34,053 nucleotides of DNA from Alphaproteobacteria bacterium (GCA_024280475.1 JAJRQA010000014.1:1-34053), one strand, 5' to 3'. Positions 1 to 7,452 are shown, counted from the stretch's first letter. Notes: a model not told the origin generated them from the sequence alone. Program-made: numbers and translations.

Positions 1-79
1 CTGCAGAATAACCCCGATCAACCACCTGAGCAACCGCATCGCGCTTGAACTCTTCCGTATAACGAACACCCTTAGCCAT
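1..79 (-). CDS. IS3-family transposase OrfA, N-terminal fragment (runs off the window)
   Basis: The minus strand reads MAKGVRYTEEFKRDAVAQVV and continues DRGYSA to the window edge. This is the typical start of an IS3-family OrfA, the helix-turn-helix subunit that binds the IS ends: a YTEEFKRDAV segment opens helix 1 of the HTH_Tnp_1 fold. An AAGGAG ribosome-binding site lies 7 bases before the ATG at base 79. Only 26 codons are visible. In a complete element, OrfB (DDE integrase) would follow through a -1 frameshift. Confidence 0.8.
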   Translation of the reverse strand, partial: MAKGVRYTEEFKRDAVAQVVDRGYSA

Positions 80-138
80 GAAAATCTCCTTGCTTCACTT
101 TTACCAAGCAAGGTGTCTACTAATCTAGGGGCATCTCA
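1..138 (-). mobile_element. IS3-family insertion sequence, one end only
   Basis: The minus strand carries the start of an IS3-type OrfA preceded by a short leader and a terminal sequence. Read inward, the end begins TGAGATGCCCC, resembling the TG-starting ends of IS3-family elements (for example TGACCTGCCCC types). The outer limit is placed near base 138 because the in-frame mobC-like coding sequence resumes just after it. The other end and orfB lie outside the window, so length, target duplication and activity cannot be judged. The boundary could be off by a few bases. Confidence 0.75.
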
Positions 139-552
139 AAGGGCACTTTTTCAACTTCTGCCGAAATCAAGACAGATCAGAAAAAACGTAATTCACCAAT
201 ATCTATTCGCTTTAGCGAGGAGGAGCGCGCACGCTTGAAAAAGCGGGCAGGCAGTAAGTGTTTGAGTGCTTATGTCCGTCACCGTGCATTGGATGGCGAT
301 GTAACACCAAGAAAATCCAGAGGCCACACACCTATCAAAGATCATCAAGCACTCGCCCATGTGTTAAGTGCCTTGGGCCGATCTGAAATCCACAAGAGCC
401 TGAATTCAATTATTGCGCTGTCCAAAGAGGGTGAGTCTCTCCTTGACGATAGAGTGCAAAAAGCCCTCTGGAGGGCTTGCAGTGATATTGCAGATATGCG
501 CGCTGATCTGGTCACGGCTCTTGGTCTTCGGGGTAAGGAGCCTTCACCTTGA
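139..552 (+). pseudogene. MobC-like relaxosome accessory protein, 5' end removed by the IS
   Basis: The open frame continues upstream of the first possible TTG (base 235) back to the IS boundary. It reads SPISIRFSEEERARLKKRAG, then a ...SAYVRHRAL segment: a beta strand followed by two helices, as in ribbon-helix-helix DNA-binding proteins. The rest (RSEIHKSLNSI, then ADLVTALGL) fits the MobC/relaxosome family that binds oriT and recruits the relaxase. No ATG, GTG or TTG occurs between the IS end and the conserved RHH strand, and no ribosome-binding site is left, so the natural start was lost. Its stop overlaps the relaxase start (TTGA), as expected for a mobC-relaxase pair. A shortened product from TTG 235 would lack the RHH strand; a fusion started inside the IS is not supported. 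Confidence 0.65.
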
Positions 553-1853
553 TTCTACATGGCAACCAGAGAGGCGGTGGCAAGGACTTGGCACTTCACT
601 TGATGAAGGAAGAAAATGAGCGTGTTGAAGTACACGAGTTACGTGGTTTTGCCTCAGAGAACTTGTTCGGAGCCTTTCAGGAATCCTATGCCATTAGCAG
701 TGCGACGCAATGCAAACAGCATTTGTATTCTTTGAGTCTCAATCCACCGTTAAACGCGCAGACCAGTGTTGAAGATTATGAAGCTGCAATCCAGACGGTC
801 GAAGAACGGCTTGGTTTACAGGGGCAGCCCCGCGCAATCATCTTTCATGAAAAACGCGGTGGTGATGGAATCATACGGCGGCACGCCCATGCGGTGTGGT
901 GCCGGATCGATACGGATCAGATGAAGGCTGTTCCTCTGCCTTTCACTAAGCGTAAATTACAGGATATTTCGCGCGATCTTTATGTTGAGCATGGCTGGAA
1001 GATGCCGCGCGGTTTCTTGAATACGCACGAGCGCGATCCACGTAATTTCAGTCTGGTTGAATGGCAGCAGGCTAAACGCGCTGTAAAGGACCCCAAAAAA
1101 CTCAAGGTCCTATTCCAGGAGCGTTGGGCAATATCAGATACAAAGGCTTCTTTTGCCCATGCATTGGAGGAGCAGGGCTATATCCTTGCCAGAGGTGATC
1201 GGCGCGGCTTTGTCGCTGTAGATCACAAGGGAGAGGTCTATGCAATCTCCAGATGGGTTGGCATCAAGGCAAAGCAGGTGCGGACGAGGTTGGGAGAACC
1301 TGATGGGTTGCCGTCGGTACAAGAGGCGCATGCCAAAGCTGCCCGCATGGTCACAGATCGCCTTGAAGAATTGCGACTTGAGCAAGAGCGTGAGGCTGCT
1401 CGTAAACTTGAACTGTTCAAACACAAATACAGGTGGCTGCTAAACGCACAAAAGGGAGAGCAGGGAGAGTTAAGGCGGCAACATATTCAGCAAAGAAAGG
1501 CAAAGCAGGCAAGTCAAGAGGCGCGCATCCGAAAGGGTTTGTTTGGCATGTTGGACCGCATCACTGGTAAACGAAGGCGCACACTATCTCAAAACCGAAC
1601 TGAAACCGAAGCATCCCTTGTATTGGACCGTGAGGAACAAACTCTCATGTATGTTCGGCAAGAAAATACACGCCAAAGCATTCAGCGTGAGGCCGTCACA
1701 CAAAAAGAACGGCATGAGACAGTTGATCATGAATTGAAAAAGGATATTCAGTGGCTCAAGGCTCCACCCAAGCCGGATGAGGAAGTGCAGCATGCCGAAC
1801 GTCGAAAACGGCGACGGCAACGCAATCGCGATGGGCCGACGTTAGAGCGATAG
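549..1853 (+). CDS. Relaxase / mobilization nuclease
   Basis: Nicks one strand at oriT and pilots it into a recipient. The N-terminal half has the relaxase metal-site pattern: H100 in IIFHEKRGG, followed by RHAHAVWCRID with H112 and H114 spaced as in the HxH of MOBP/MOBQ motif III. The catalytic tyrosine could not be assigned with confidence. From about residue 250 the protein is a long charged helical region rich in R, K, E and Q, and it ends in a very basic tail, RKRRRQRNRDGPTLER. The start is a TTG sharing bases with the mobC stop, so translation was probably coupled to mobC, which the IS has now damaged; this may lower relaxase expression. The C-terminal PTLER resembles the tails of two other element proteins. 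Confidence 0.85.
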   Translation: MILHGNQRGGGKDLALHLMKEENERVEVHELRGFASENLFGAFQESYAISSATQCKQHLYSLSLNPPLNAQTSVEDYEAAIQTVEERLGLQGQPRAIIFHEKRGGDGIIRRHAHAVWCRIDTDQMKAVPLPFTKRKLQDISRDLYVEHGWKMPRGFLNTHERDPRNFSLVEWQQAKRAVKDPKKLKVLFQERWAISDTKASFAHALEEQGYILARGDRRGFVAVDHKGEVYAISRWVGIKAKQVRTRLGEPDGLPSVQEAHAKAARMVTDRLEELRLEQEREAARKLELFKHKYRWLLNAQKGEQGELRRQHIQQRKAKQASQEARIRKGLFGMLDRITGKRRRTLSQNRTETEASLVLDREEQTLMYVRQENTRQSIQREAVTQKERHETVDHELKKDIQWLKAPPKPDEEVQHAERRKRRRQRNRDGPTLER

Positions 1854-1892
1854 TTCGCCAGGTTTTTGTTGATTACTAATTTCACACGACAA

Positions 1893-1940
1893 ATTGGGTA
1901 TTATCGGGTATAATTGGGTGTCGAATCGGATATTGGGATA
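1893..1940 (+). promoter_or_regulatory. 10-bp-phased direct repeats overlapping a -10 box, upstream of fic
   Basis: Three copies of AT(T/C)GGGT(A/G) begin at 1893, 1903 and 1913, exactly one helical turn apart. Two looser copies follow at 1925 (ATCGGATA) and 1932 (ATTGGGATA). A consensus TATAAT lies at 1909-1914 inside the array, so a protein bound to the repeats would cover the promoter. The Fic protein downstream has a C-terminal winged-helix-like domain and could itself be the binder; that is inference. Proximity to the relaxase leaves open that these are oriT iterons. Confidence 0.5.
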
Positions 1941-1949
1941 TAAGACAGT

Positions 1950-3005
1950 ATGAAAGAGCCAAATATAATCCTCACCCAGGACCTTGTAAAACTGATCGCC
2001 GAGGTTGATGAGTTCAAAGGGCGTTGGGAGGCTTTGAAAAACCTCTCCCCAGATCGCTTAAGCGCCCTGCGCAAGGTGGCTACGGTCGAAAGCGTCGGTT
2101 CTTCCACCCGCATTGAGGGGGCAAAGCTGAGCGATGCACAGGTTGAAACTCTGCTCTCCAATATCCAGATGCAGCGCTTCGAAACCCGCGATGAGCAGGA
2201 AGTGGCGGGTTATGCCGAGGCGATGGATTTAATCTTCCAGTCCTATGATGACATGCCTCTCACAGAAAACCACATTCGGCAATTGCATCAAGTCCTTCTT
2301 CGCCACAGCGACAAGGACGAGCGTCATCGCGGTGAATATAAAAAACTTGCCAATCATGTTGTGGCGAAAGATGAAACTGGCAAGGAAATCGGTATTGTTT
2401 TTGAAACGGCGACGCCGTTTGATACGCCCCGCCTGATGGAAGAGCTGGTTCACTGGACCAGAAAGGCCATTGAAGAAGAATCTCTGCATCCGCTACTGAT
2501 CATCGCGGTCTTTACCGTGCAGTTCCTTGCTATTCATCCTTTTCAGGATGGTAATGGCAGGGTTTCGCGCGTTCTTACCACCTTGATGCTGCTACGCGCT
2601 GGCTATGCCTATGTGCCGTATGCTTCGCTTGAAAGTGTGGTCGAAGAAAACAAGGATATTTATTACAAGACTCTGCGCCGCACCCAAACGACTTTGAAAA
2701 AAGATGCGCCTGATTGGAGCCCGTGGGTGGGGTTTTTTCTACGCTGCCTGAAAAAACAAAAGGACAATTTAGCTATACGGCTGGATCGAGAACGCGGTGC
2801 TCAAGCGGGTGAGAGTAATCTACCCTTATTATCACAGCAGATTTTAAATTTATTTGAAGAGCACGATCATCTGACAATTTCACAGATTGAAGATCTTGCA
2901 GGGGCAAACAGAAATACGCTCAAGGTGCGATTGCGTGAACTCGTACAGTCTGGCCGCATCACCCGCCACGGTAAGGCAAGGGCAACTTGGTACGTAAGAA
3001 AGTGA
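1950..3005 (+). CDS. Fic-domain AMP-transferase with N-terminal inhibitory motif and C-terminal winged helix
   Basis: Fic enzymes transfer AMP (or another nucleotide part) onto hydroxyl side chains of target proteins. The full active motif HPFQDGNGRVSR is at residues 196-207, with the catalytic His196 and phosphate-binding Asn/Arg intact. An inhibitory helix motif of the (S/T)xxxE(G/N) type is present as STRIEG (residues 52-57), before the core as in class II Fic proteins, so the enzyme should be autoinhibited by Glu56. The last ~60 residues (TISQIEDLAGANRNTLKVRL and following) look like a winged helix. At 351 residues it has the usual length of Fic/DUF4172-type chromosomal proteins. It converges on the E2-like gene with 41 bases between stops. 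The iteron-like promoter upstream suggests self-regulation. Confidence 0.9.
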   Translation: MKEPNIILTQDLVKLIAEVDEFKGRWEALKNLSPDRLSALRKVATVESVGSSTRIEGAKLSDAQVETLLSNIQMQRFETRDEQEVAGYAEAMDLIFQSYDDMPLTENHIRQLHQVLLRHSDKDERHRGEYKKLANHVVAKDETGKEIGIVFETATPFDTPRLMEELVHWTRKAIEEESLHPLLIIAVFTVQFLAIHPFQDGNGRVSRVLTTLMLLRAGYAYVPYASLESVVEENKDIYYKTLRRTQTTLKKDAPDWSPWVGFFLRCLKKQKDNLAIRLDRERGAQAGESNLPLLSQQILNLFEEHDHLTISQIEDLAGANRNTLKVRLRELVQSGRITRHGKARATWYVRK

Positions 3006-3046
3006 GCGAAAAATGGTATTCAATGGCCCAAAGTTGATGAGTTGTA

Positions 3047-3859
3047 TTAGTCCCGACTTGATAGGTCTTTCGATAGCGGGCAATTGTCCATTGTTCCACA
3101 GCATTTGATGCCTTTTTGCCGAAGATATTCGATAATTTTCTTCTCTTTCCTTCTTCTTAGATATTCCAGCTGAACGAGATATTCAACAGTTGATCGTTGT
3201 GGGCAATCGATTCGTAAAATTGAGCGATGTTGTTTCCTGCACTCATCTCCACAGTCATCTTGTGTGCATGCATATTTTTGAAAGGGATAATGTTTTGCTC
3301 GACAGTCACGCGGGCAAGGTGAGCGCACATTGGCTAAGCGGAGCTTGTCTTTTGATAGTCGCGGTAGCGGGCCAGCAAGCCACCCCACACCTCTGAAAAT
3401 TGATGTCAGTAACTCATCGGTCCACCCCAATGGCTCAGTCAGTTTTTCCATGTGAACCTGTATATCAGCAGCACCACCATGGCTCAGTTGTGCACGTATT
3501 GGCCATTTTCGCCATTTTGAAGCATAGTCCTGATGATTCAGGTACGATCCAACGCTATTCCACCATAGAGAGGCTGTTTCGGGATTTAGAATTGGCCTTG
3601 ATGAATCGAGGTGTAGGCAAAATGATGCATCTTCATTGATGTGACGTTCCATGCAACATCTTGGAAGCTTTGTATTTATTGGATCTTCGGAGATCGCAAT
3701 TCTGTTATTTCCAACCAACTCAATTATTAGATTGTAGCTACGACCAGGTACTCCACTAGGCGTTTGTGCGTTTGCCAGAATATGAAGTCGTTGCTTTTTC
3801 TTTTTTAAGTCGCTTACCCATCCAGGAAGTGCGTCATGCAATTGATTTAGGGAGTTCAT
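3047..3859 (-). CDS. E2 ubiquitin-conjugating-like protein with C-terminal cysteine-rich domain
   Basis: Residues ~40-120 follow the pattern of prokaryotic E2-like proteins linked to short type II CBASS: RHINEDASFCLHLD with candidate catalytic Cys81 in an S-x-C-L context, followed by ASLWWNSVGSYLNHQ and a KWP turn. The second half is a probable metal-binding, cysteine-rich region: C182-x3-C186, C198-x4-C203-x3-C207, C219, and C253/C254/C260, with a basic helix (RRRKEKK) between. No E1 or JAB gene is adjacent. The start ATG overlaps the cyclase stop (ATGA), so both are translated together, implying that the E2-like protein works on or with the cyclase. In CBASS, E2-like proteins conjugate the nucleotidyltransferase C-terminus to a target. 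Whether that chemistry applies here is unknown: the cyclase ends in KKI rather than a glycine or alanine. Confidence 0.65.
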   Translation of the reverse strand: MNSLNQLHDALPGWVSDLKKKKQRLHILANAQTPSGVPGRSYNLIIELVGNNRIAISEDPINTKLPRCCMERHINEDASFCLHLDSSRPILNPETASLWWNSVGSYLNHQDYASKWRKWPIRAQLSHGGAADIQVHMEKLTEPLGWTDELLTSIFRGVGWLAGPLPRLSKDKLRLANVRSPCPRDCRAKHYPFQKYACTQDDCGDECRKQHRSILRIDCPQRSTVEYLVQLEYLRRRKEKKIIEYLRQKGIKCCGTMDNCPLSKDLSSRD

Positions 3860-5454
3860 ATTTTTTTGAAATGCGCCCTTGGGATTGTGCTTGCAGCGGG
3901 GGCTTGCACTCTAGCGTACATAGGGCTGGCAATTGGTTCGTTGGATAGACTCGTGCTTACATCGTCATACATAACTGTGGGTGCTACTCCATTATCGTCA
4001 GTGAGGTCATTCAACTCTGTTGGCATTATCTCCATGGCGTTAGGGCCAAACTTTATCTCATTTTCTCTGCATTCTTTTTGCATCTTTTCAGATGTTGCAG
4101 TTGCCACGCTGGAGGCAATGCGAACTGATCGTTCTCCACGGATTCCAATCCGTGAGATTGGTGTTTGGCCATATTCAATACCGATTGATAGTCCTAGTGA
4201 GGTGAGGTTTGCCATTTCATCTTGGCAGATTTCGAATGATGACCGCAGTCCACCTGCGCATAAAAAGCTCTGTCTAACGCTATGCAATTCATTCGTTTCT
4301 GTGCTTGATCCCTTCGCTAAGAGCGCATGAATACAATCTCCAATGAGCCGGACTTTTCGTCCATCAAAATCATCTTCGACAACATTCTGGAATTCTTCCC
4401 TGATTACATATAAGGCGCGTACAGCATCAGCAATTTTATCAGATCTAATTGCATTGTCTATGAACGCGGTGAAGCCGGAAAGGTCTGCAAAAATTGAAAT
4501 AAGTGGCATTCTTATTGAGTTGCTTGGCGCAAGTTCGGCGTATTTTATTTGGCTAAGTGGTGGTTCTTTGTGATGAAATGCAAATCTGGGAATTGTTGGG
4601 TCAGGAAATTTCTTGGTTTTGATCTCGTCTTTCCATGAACCAATAAGTTCTTCTGGGCTCTGAGAATGCTCAGGTGAGCCAAGTCTCATCAAAGCGCCTT
4701 GATCACTGCGTGCCAGCACTTGGCTAAATATTCCCTCGCTGAGGCTTTGAGCGCCCTCGAAGGCTCCAATTTCAGGTAGATTGAGCAGAGCTCTCACCCG
4801 GTCTGAAAGGTAAACGCCCGGTTCGTCTCCTTCAGCAAGCTTAGCTGCATGATTGGCGGAGCTTCCCAGAAACATCGGCTCCTGTTCAAGTCCAGTTCCA
4901 TTGTTGATAGCAACGCAAGGGCCAACATCTACGCCAATTCTGAAGTGCGCAGTAAATTCACTATTGGCGAGTTCCCTGTTTGCTTGCTTGGCAACCGCTT
5001 GAAAGTCTCGAATGAATGCGAATGCTTCCGCAATGTTTTCTTGCGTTACGCCCGCGCCCGCTCGGTCGAGAACGACAGCGTGCATCCTGCTTCCATGGAA
5101 GTCGACACGTTGCGCTTTACTTTGCTCAACTACGCGATCACAGATGCTATAATATAGATGCAAAAATCTAAGGGCACGCTCATGCGAAGCTACAGTTTCT
5201 TGTTCCTCGTCAATGCGATACTCATCGTAATTAGTGATCCCAATATAGATCTGGACTGTTTCAACCAACACCGCGTTGCCCTTACTTAGGTCAAATAGAG
5301 GTGGCGAAATTCGTTCCTTTTTAGCATCTAGTTCAGCTCTACGGGCTTCATAGAGCGGCATATACTCGTCTGCAAATCGGCCCACTTCGATCTCAGGGGC
5401 TTCGCTGATCAGTTTTTTTATGCGCTGCCGCGCCTTTTCATGTCTCCAGACCAT
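3856..5454 (-). CDS. Tandem class III nucleotide cyclase (Pycsar-like PycC)
   Basis: Likely makes a cyclic nucleotide alarm signal. There are two cyclase homology domains. The C-terminal one (about 312-460) keeps both metal aspartates: D324 in IFADLSGFT and D373 in LIGDCIHALL. In the N-terminal one (about 64-220) the equivalent positions are Gly (IYIGITNYDEY) and Ser (FHGSRMHAV), so it cannot bind catalytic metals. It does have SSANHAAKL, the N-x3-R/K transition-state motif, which the C-terminal domain lacks (SVRIASSVA). The pair would therefore form one composite active site, as in mammalian C1/C2 adenylyl cyclases. AAGGAG precedes the ATG by 6 bases. It is divergent from the WYL regulator and CNB-TM effector, the arrangement expected of a Pycsar locus. 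The nucleotide (cCMP, cUMP, cAMP or cGMP) cannot be read from the sequence with confidence. Confidence 0.8.
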   Translation of the reverse strand: MVWRHEKARQRIKKLISEAPEIEVGRFADEYMPLYEARRAELDAKKERISPPLFDLSKGNAVLVETVQIYIGITNYDEYRIDEEQETVASHERALRFLHLYYSICDRVVEQSKAQRVDFHGSRMHAVVLDRAGAGVTQENIAEAFAFIRDFQAVAKQANRELANSEFTAHFRIGVDVGPCVAINNGTGLEQEPMFLGSSANHAAKLAEGDEPGVYLSDRVRALLNLPEIGAFEGAQSLSEGIFSQVLARSDQGALMRLGSPEHSQSPEELIGSWKDEIKTKKFPDPTIPRFAFHHKEPPLSQIKYAELAPSNSIRMPLISIFADLSGFTAFIDNAIRSDKIADAVRALYVIREEFQNVVEDDFDGRKVRLIGDCIHALLAKGSSTETNELHSVRQSFLCAGGLRSSFEICQDEMANLTSLGLSIGIEYGQTPISRIGIRGERSVRIASSVATATSEKMQKECRENEIKFGPNAMEIMPTELNDLTDDNGVAPTVMYDDVSTSLSNEPIASPMYARVQAPAASTIPRAHFKKI

Positions 5455-5594
5455 GACTAACTCCTTCTAGGATTTTGGGTGCAAGAGGATTAGTCGAACA
5501 CACATGTAGCTTTTCGATTATCACATAAAATAGGACTATGATAAAAAATGTCAATATGCTAGAAAATAAAAAACTGCTTTTTGGGGGAGAGGCT
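5455..5594. promoter_or_regulatory. Divergent control region between cyclase and WYL regulator
   Basis: This AT-rich stretch separates two outward-facing genes. A 6-bp inverted repeat, TTATCA (5518-5523) and TGATAA (5539-5544), flanks a plausible -10 box TATGAT (5537-5542), with TTCGAT (5513-5518) as a weak -35 at 18-bp spacing. A regulator bound to the repeat could control both directions. CapW/BrxR-type WYL proteins usually bind inverted repeats at their own promoters, which makes this the natural operator candidate. The promoter boxes are a reading by eye. Confidence 0.4.
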
Positions 5595-6473
5595 ATGACT
5601 AAAATTCAAGATATCAAATCAAATATTCTTAAAAGGTTTGAATATATCGAGTTTCAACTCATGTGGGAGGGCTCTGTCGGAAGGAAAAAATTGCAAGAGC
5701 AGTTTGCTATTTCCATGCAACAAGCGACTAAGGATCTAAATGCTTACATGGATGCCTGTCCTGAAAATATGTTTTATGATCCTAGGCAAAAGTCTTATGT
5801 GCCAAGCCGTTCATTTAGTCCGGTTCTGACAAAGGGACAGGCATCGGAGTACTTGATGCACCTAGAGATGTTGCGTCAGGGATATCGTGCCGAAAATGAA
5901 ATCTGGGTTAGTAGCATCCCAAATTTTGATACTGTTTCTGTGCATTCTCGAAAAGTAAACCCTCCGACTTTGGTTTCTATACTTAGCGCGATCCGCGACC
6001 AAACCTGTCTTAAGGCGCGATACATCTCGCTTAGCTCCGAGAATACGGATTTTCGAACTCTAAAGCCCCATGCGATTGCTAGTGACGGTCATAGATGGCA
6101 CATGCGGGCATTTGATTTTGAGAATGAACGATACTCGGACTTCGTCATCTCACGTCTTGAAACGCCTGAACCAGTCGAAACTCCGAACGTGGATATGCCT
6201 ACAGATAGGGTCTGGGAAACAAGCGTTGAAATTATACTCCAGGCCGACCCTTCGCTAAGTCAGAAACAGCAAAAACAATTGGAATACGAGTATGATATGG
6301 AGGGTGGCCGCATTCACTTTGAAGTCAAGCAGGCAATGTTGTTTTACTATCTTAGGCACTATGGTTTTGATCCATTGGCGTTAAAAGACAATGCACAGCG
6401 GAACGAAAGTAGCTTCCATCTAAAGATTGTCAATTTGAAAGGAATTCAGGAATGCCTTGGTCGCAGAAGATAA
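5595..6473 (+). CDS. CapW/BrxR-like WYL-domain transcription regulator
   Basis: An N-terminal winged helix has the CapW/BrxR signature: FEYIEFQLMWEGSVGRKKLQ, then FAISMQQATKDLNAY and MFYDPRQKSYVPS. This is followed by a WYL domain whose core reads HRWHMRAFDFENERYSDFVI, and a C-terminal WCX-like segment. Proteins of this type repress CBASS, BREX and other defence operons until a signal from infection is sensed. The open frame reaches back to 5538, but ATG 5595 is preferred: it has a strong GGGGGAG 5 bases upstream and starts directly before the conserved N-terminus. It overlaps the effector gene by 22 bases, so regulator and effector share a transcript. It probably also controls the divergent cyclase. 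Confidence 0.85.
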   Translation: MTKIQDIKSNILKRFEYIEFQLMWEGSVGRKKLQEQFAISMQQATKDLNAYMDACPENMFYDPRQKSYVPSRSFSPVLTKGQASEYLMHLEMLRQGYRAENEIWVSSIPNFDTVSVHSRKVNPPTLVSILSAIRDQTCLKARYISLSSENTDFRTLKPHAIASDGHRWHMRAFDFENERYSDFVISRLETPEPVETPNVDMPTDRVWETSVEIILQADPSLSQKQQKQLEYEYDMEGGRIHFEVKQAMLFYYLRHYGFDPLALKDNAQRNESSFHLKIVNLKGIQECLGRRR

Positions 6474-7375
6474 AGCAGTTTTTACATAGCGTTCTTAAGG
6501 CAAAATCTAAGCCTCAGCTCTTTTCTGAACTCCCCATCGAGCGCATCCGTCGCACATTGCTAAGAAATCAGCTTGTGAATGGAAATGAACCAATCGCAAA
6601 TCTATTCATTGACGCTGGTGAACAGGTTTGTTTTCAAAGGGGCGCAATCCTTATCGAGCAGGATGATATGGATGATGCCGTCTATTTTTTGCTAAGCGGT
6701 GAAACTGATATTTTTATCAACGATCGGCATATAGATACGAAACAAACGCCAGATAGTGTCGGTGAATTGGCAGCCAAGAAAGCTGGTGAACCCCGTACTG
6801 CTATGGTTGCTGTAAAAAGTGAGACTCTGGTTGCGCTTAAGGTGCCAGCGGAAACATTTAGACTGGCCCTTGACCAACATCCAACATTTGACGAGAACTT
6901 GAGTAATTTGATCGATGGTATGGGCCGACAGAAGATCAGGCAACTAGGAGAGAAAGAGAACAAATTTAGAATTTCTTGGTACTTGGTCTCAGCTTGTGTT
7001 GCATTGGTGGCAACTGGGCTGGCGTGGTTTCTTCTTGATAGCGAAAGCTTGAATGGAGACTGGAGGCATCTAGCAGCGGTCATAATTGGTTTCTTGGTCT
7101 TGGTGTATATGCTTATTTCCAACCCAGAATTTATCTACCGGAACATATTCAGGGTCGCATCTCTTGGTATGTTGACCATTGTGGTTTGGGGATATTTTGC
7201 CGGAGAGTTTTCACTAGACCTGCAAAGCGATGGAAAAAAAGCTAGCTTCAAATGGCTATCTGGATCTGAGAATGATTTAAACACCCACACTATGTCATTA
7301 GCTGCAGTGTTCTGTATCGCAGTTTTAAGCGGCGCACTGGACCTAGGTCAATCATTTCTAAAGTCTCGAAAATAA
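6452..7375 (+). CDS. Pycsar-type effector: cyclic-nucleotide-binding domain fused to four membrane helices (PycTM-like)
   Basis: Residues ~45-150 form a cyclic-nucleotide-binding fold with an intact phosphate-binding cassette: GELAAKKAGEPRTA (104-117), containing the ribose-contacting Glu105 and phosphate-binding Arg115. About four hydrophobic helices follow (roughly 173-194, 206-223, 232-250, 279-298). In Pycsar, such PycTM effectors are activated by the cyclic pyrimidine made by PycC and damage the inner membrane, aborting infection. The gene starts inside the regulator's last codons with AAGGA 8 bases upstream. The 307-residue length and domain order fit the PycTM class. Its 3' end abuts a parE remnant on the opposite strand, which marks the edge of the acquired block. 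Confidence 0.85.
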   Translation: MPWSQKIKQFLHSVLKAKSKPQLFSELPIERIRRTLLRNQLVNGNEPIANLFIDAGEQVCFQRGAILIEQDDMDDAVYFLLSGETDIFINDRHIDTKQTPDSVGELAAKKAGEPRTAMVAVKSETLVALKVPAETFRLALDQHPTFDENLSNLIDGMGRQKIRQLGEKENKFRISWYLVSACVALVATGLAWFLLDSESLNGDWRHLAAVIIGFLVLVYMLISNPEFIYRNIFRVASLGMLTIVVWGYFAGEFSLDLQSDGKKASFKWLSGSENDLNTHTMSLAAVFCIAVLSGALDLGQSFLKSRK

Positions 7376-7452
7376 TACGACTTAAAGTAGCTTTTCCCGC
7401 AAATCTCTTCAATTTCGCGTTCAGCCTTGTTAGTGAGTTTATATTTTTCCAT
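7348..7452 (-). pseudogene. parE: Truncated parE toxin remnant
   Basis: Starting inside the parD stop region, the minus strand reads MEKYKLTNKAEREIEEI and then unrelated residues to a stop after 34 codons. The first 17 align with the start of the intact ParE in this window (MAGYTLSKEATEDLRGV), while a full ParE is about 95-105 residues. Homology ends near 7380-7400, and the last codons overlap the effector gene on the other strand. The simplest explanation is that arrival of the cyclase-effector block, or a deletion at its edge, removed most of the toxin gene. Confidence 0.65.

Noticed and set aside
1-6. CTGCAG (PstI site) at the first base as a cloning junction
   Set aside because: The IS3 orfA frame continues naturally through it. 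One restriction site at the edge of an arbitrary window is weak evidence.
3047-7375. Locus as ordinary type II CBASS
   Set aside because: The nucleotide enzyme is a class III cyclase, not a CD-NTase. There is no E1 or JAB gene, and the effector senses through a CNB domain with membrane helices.
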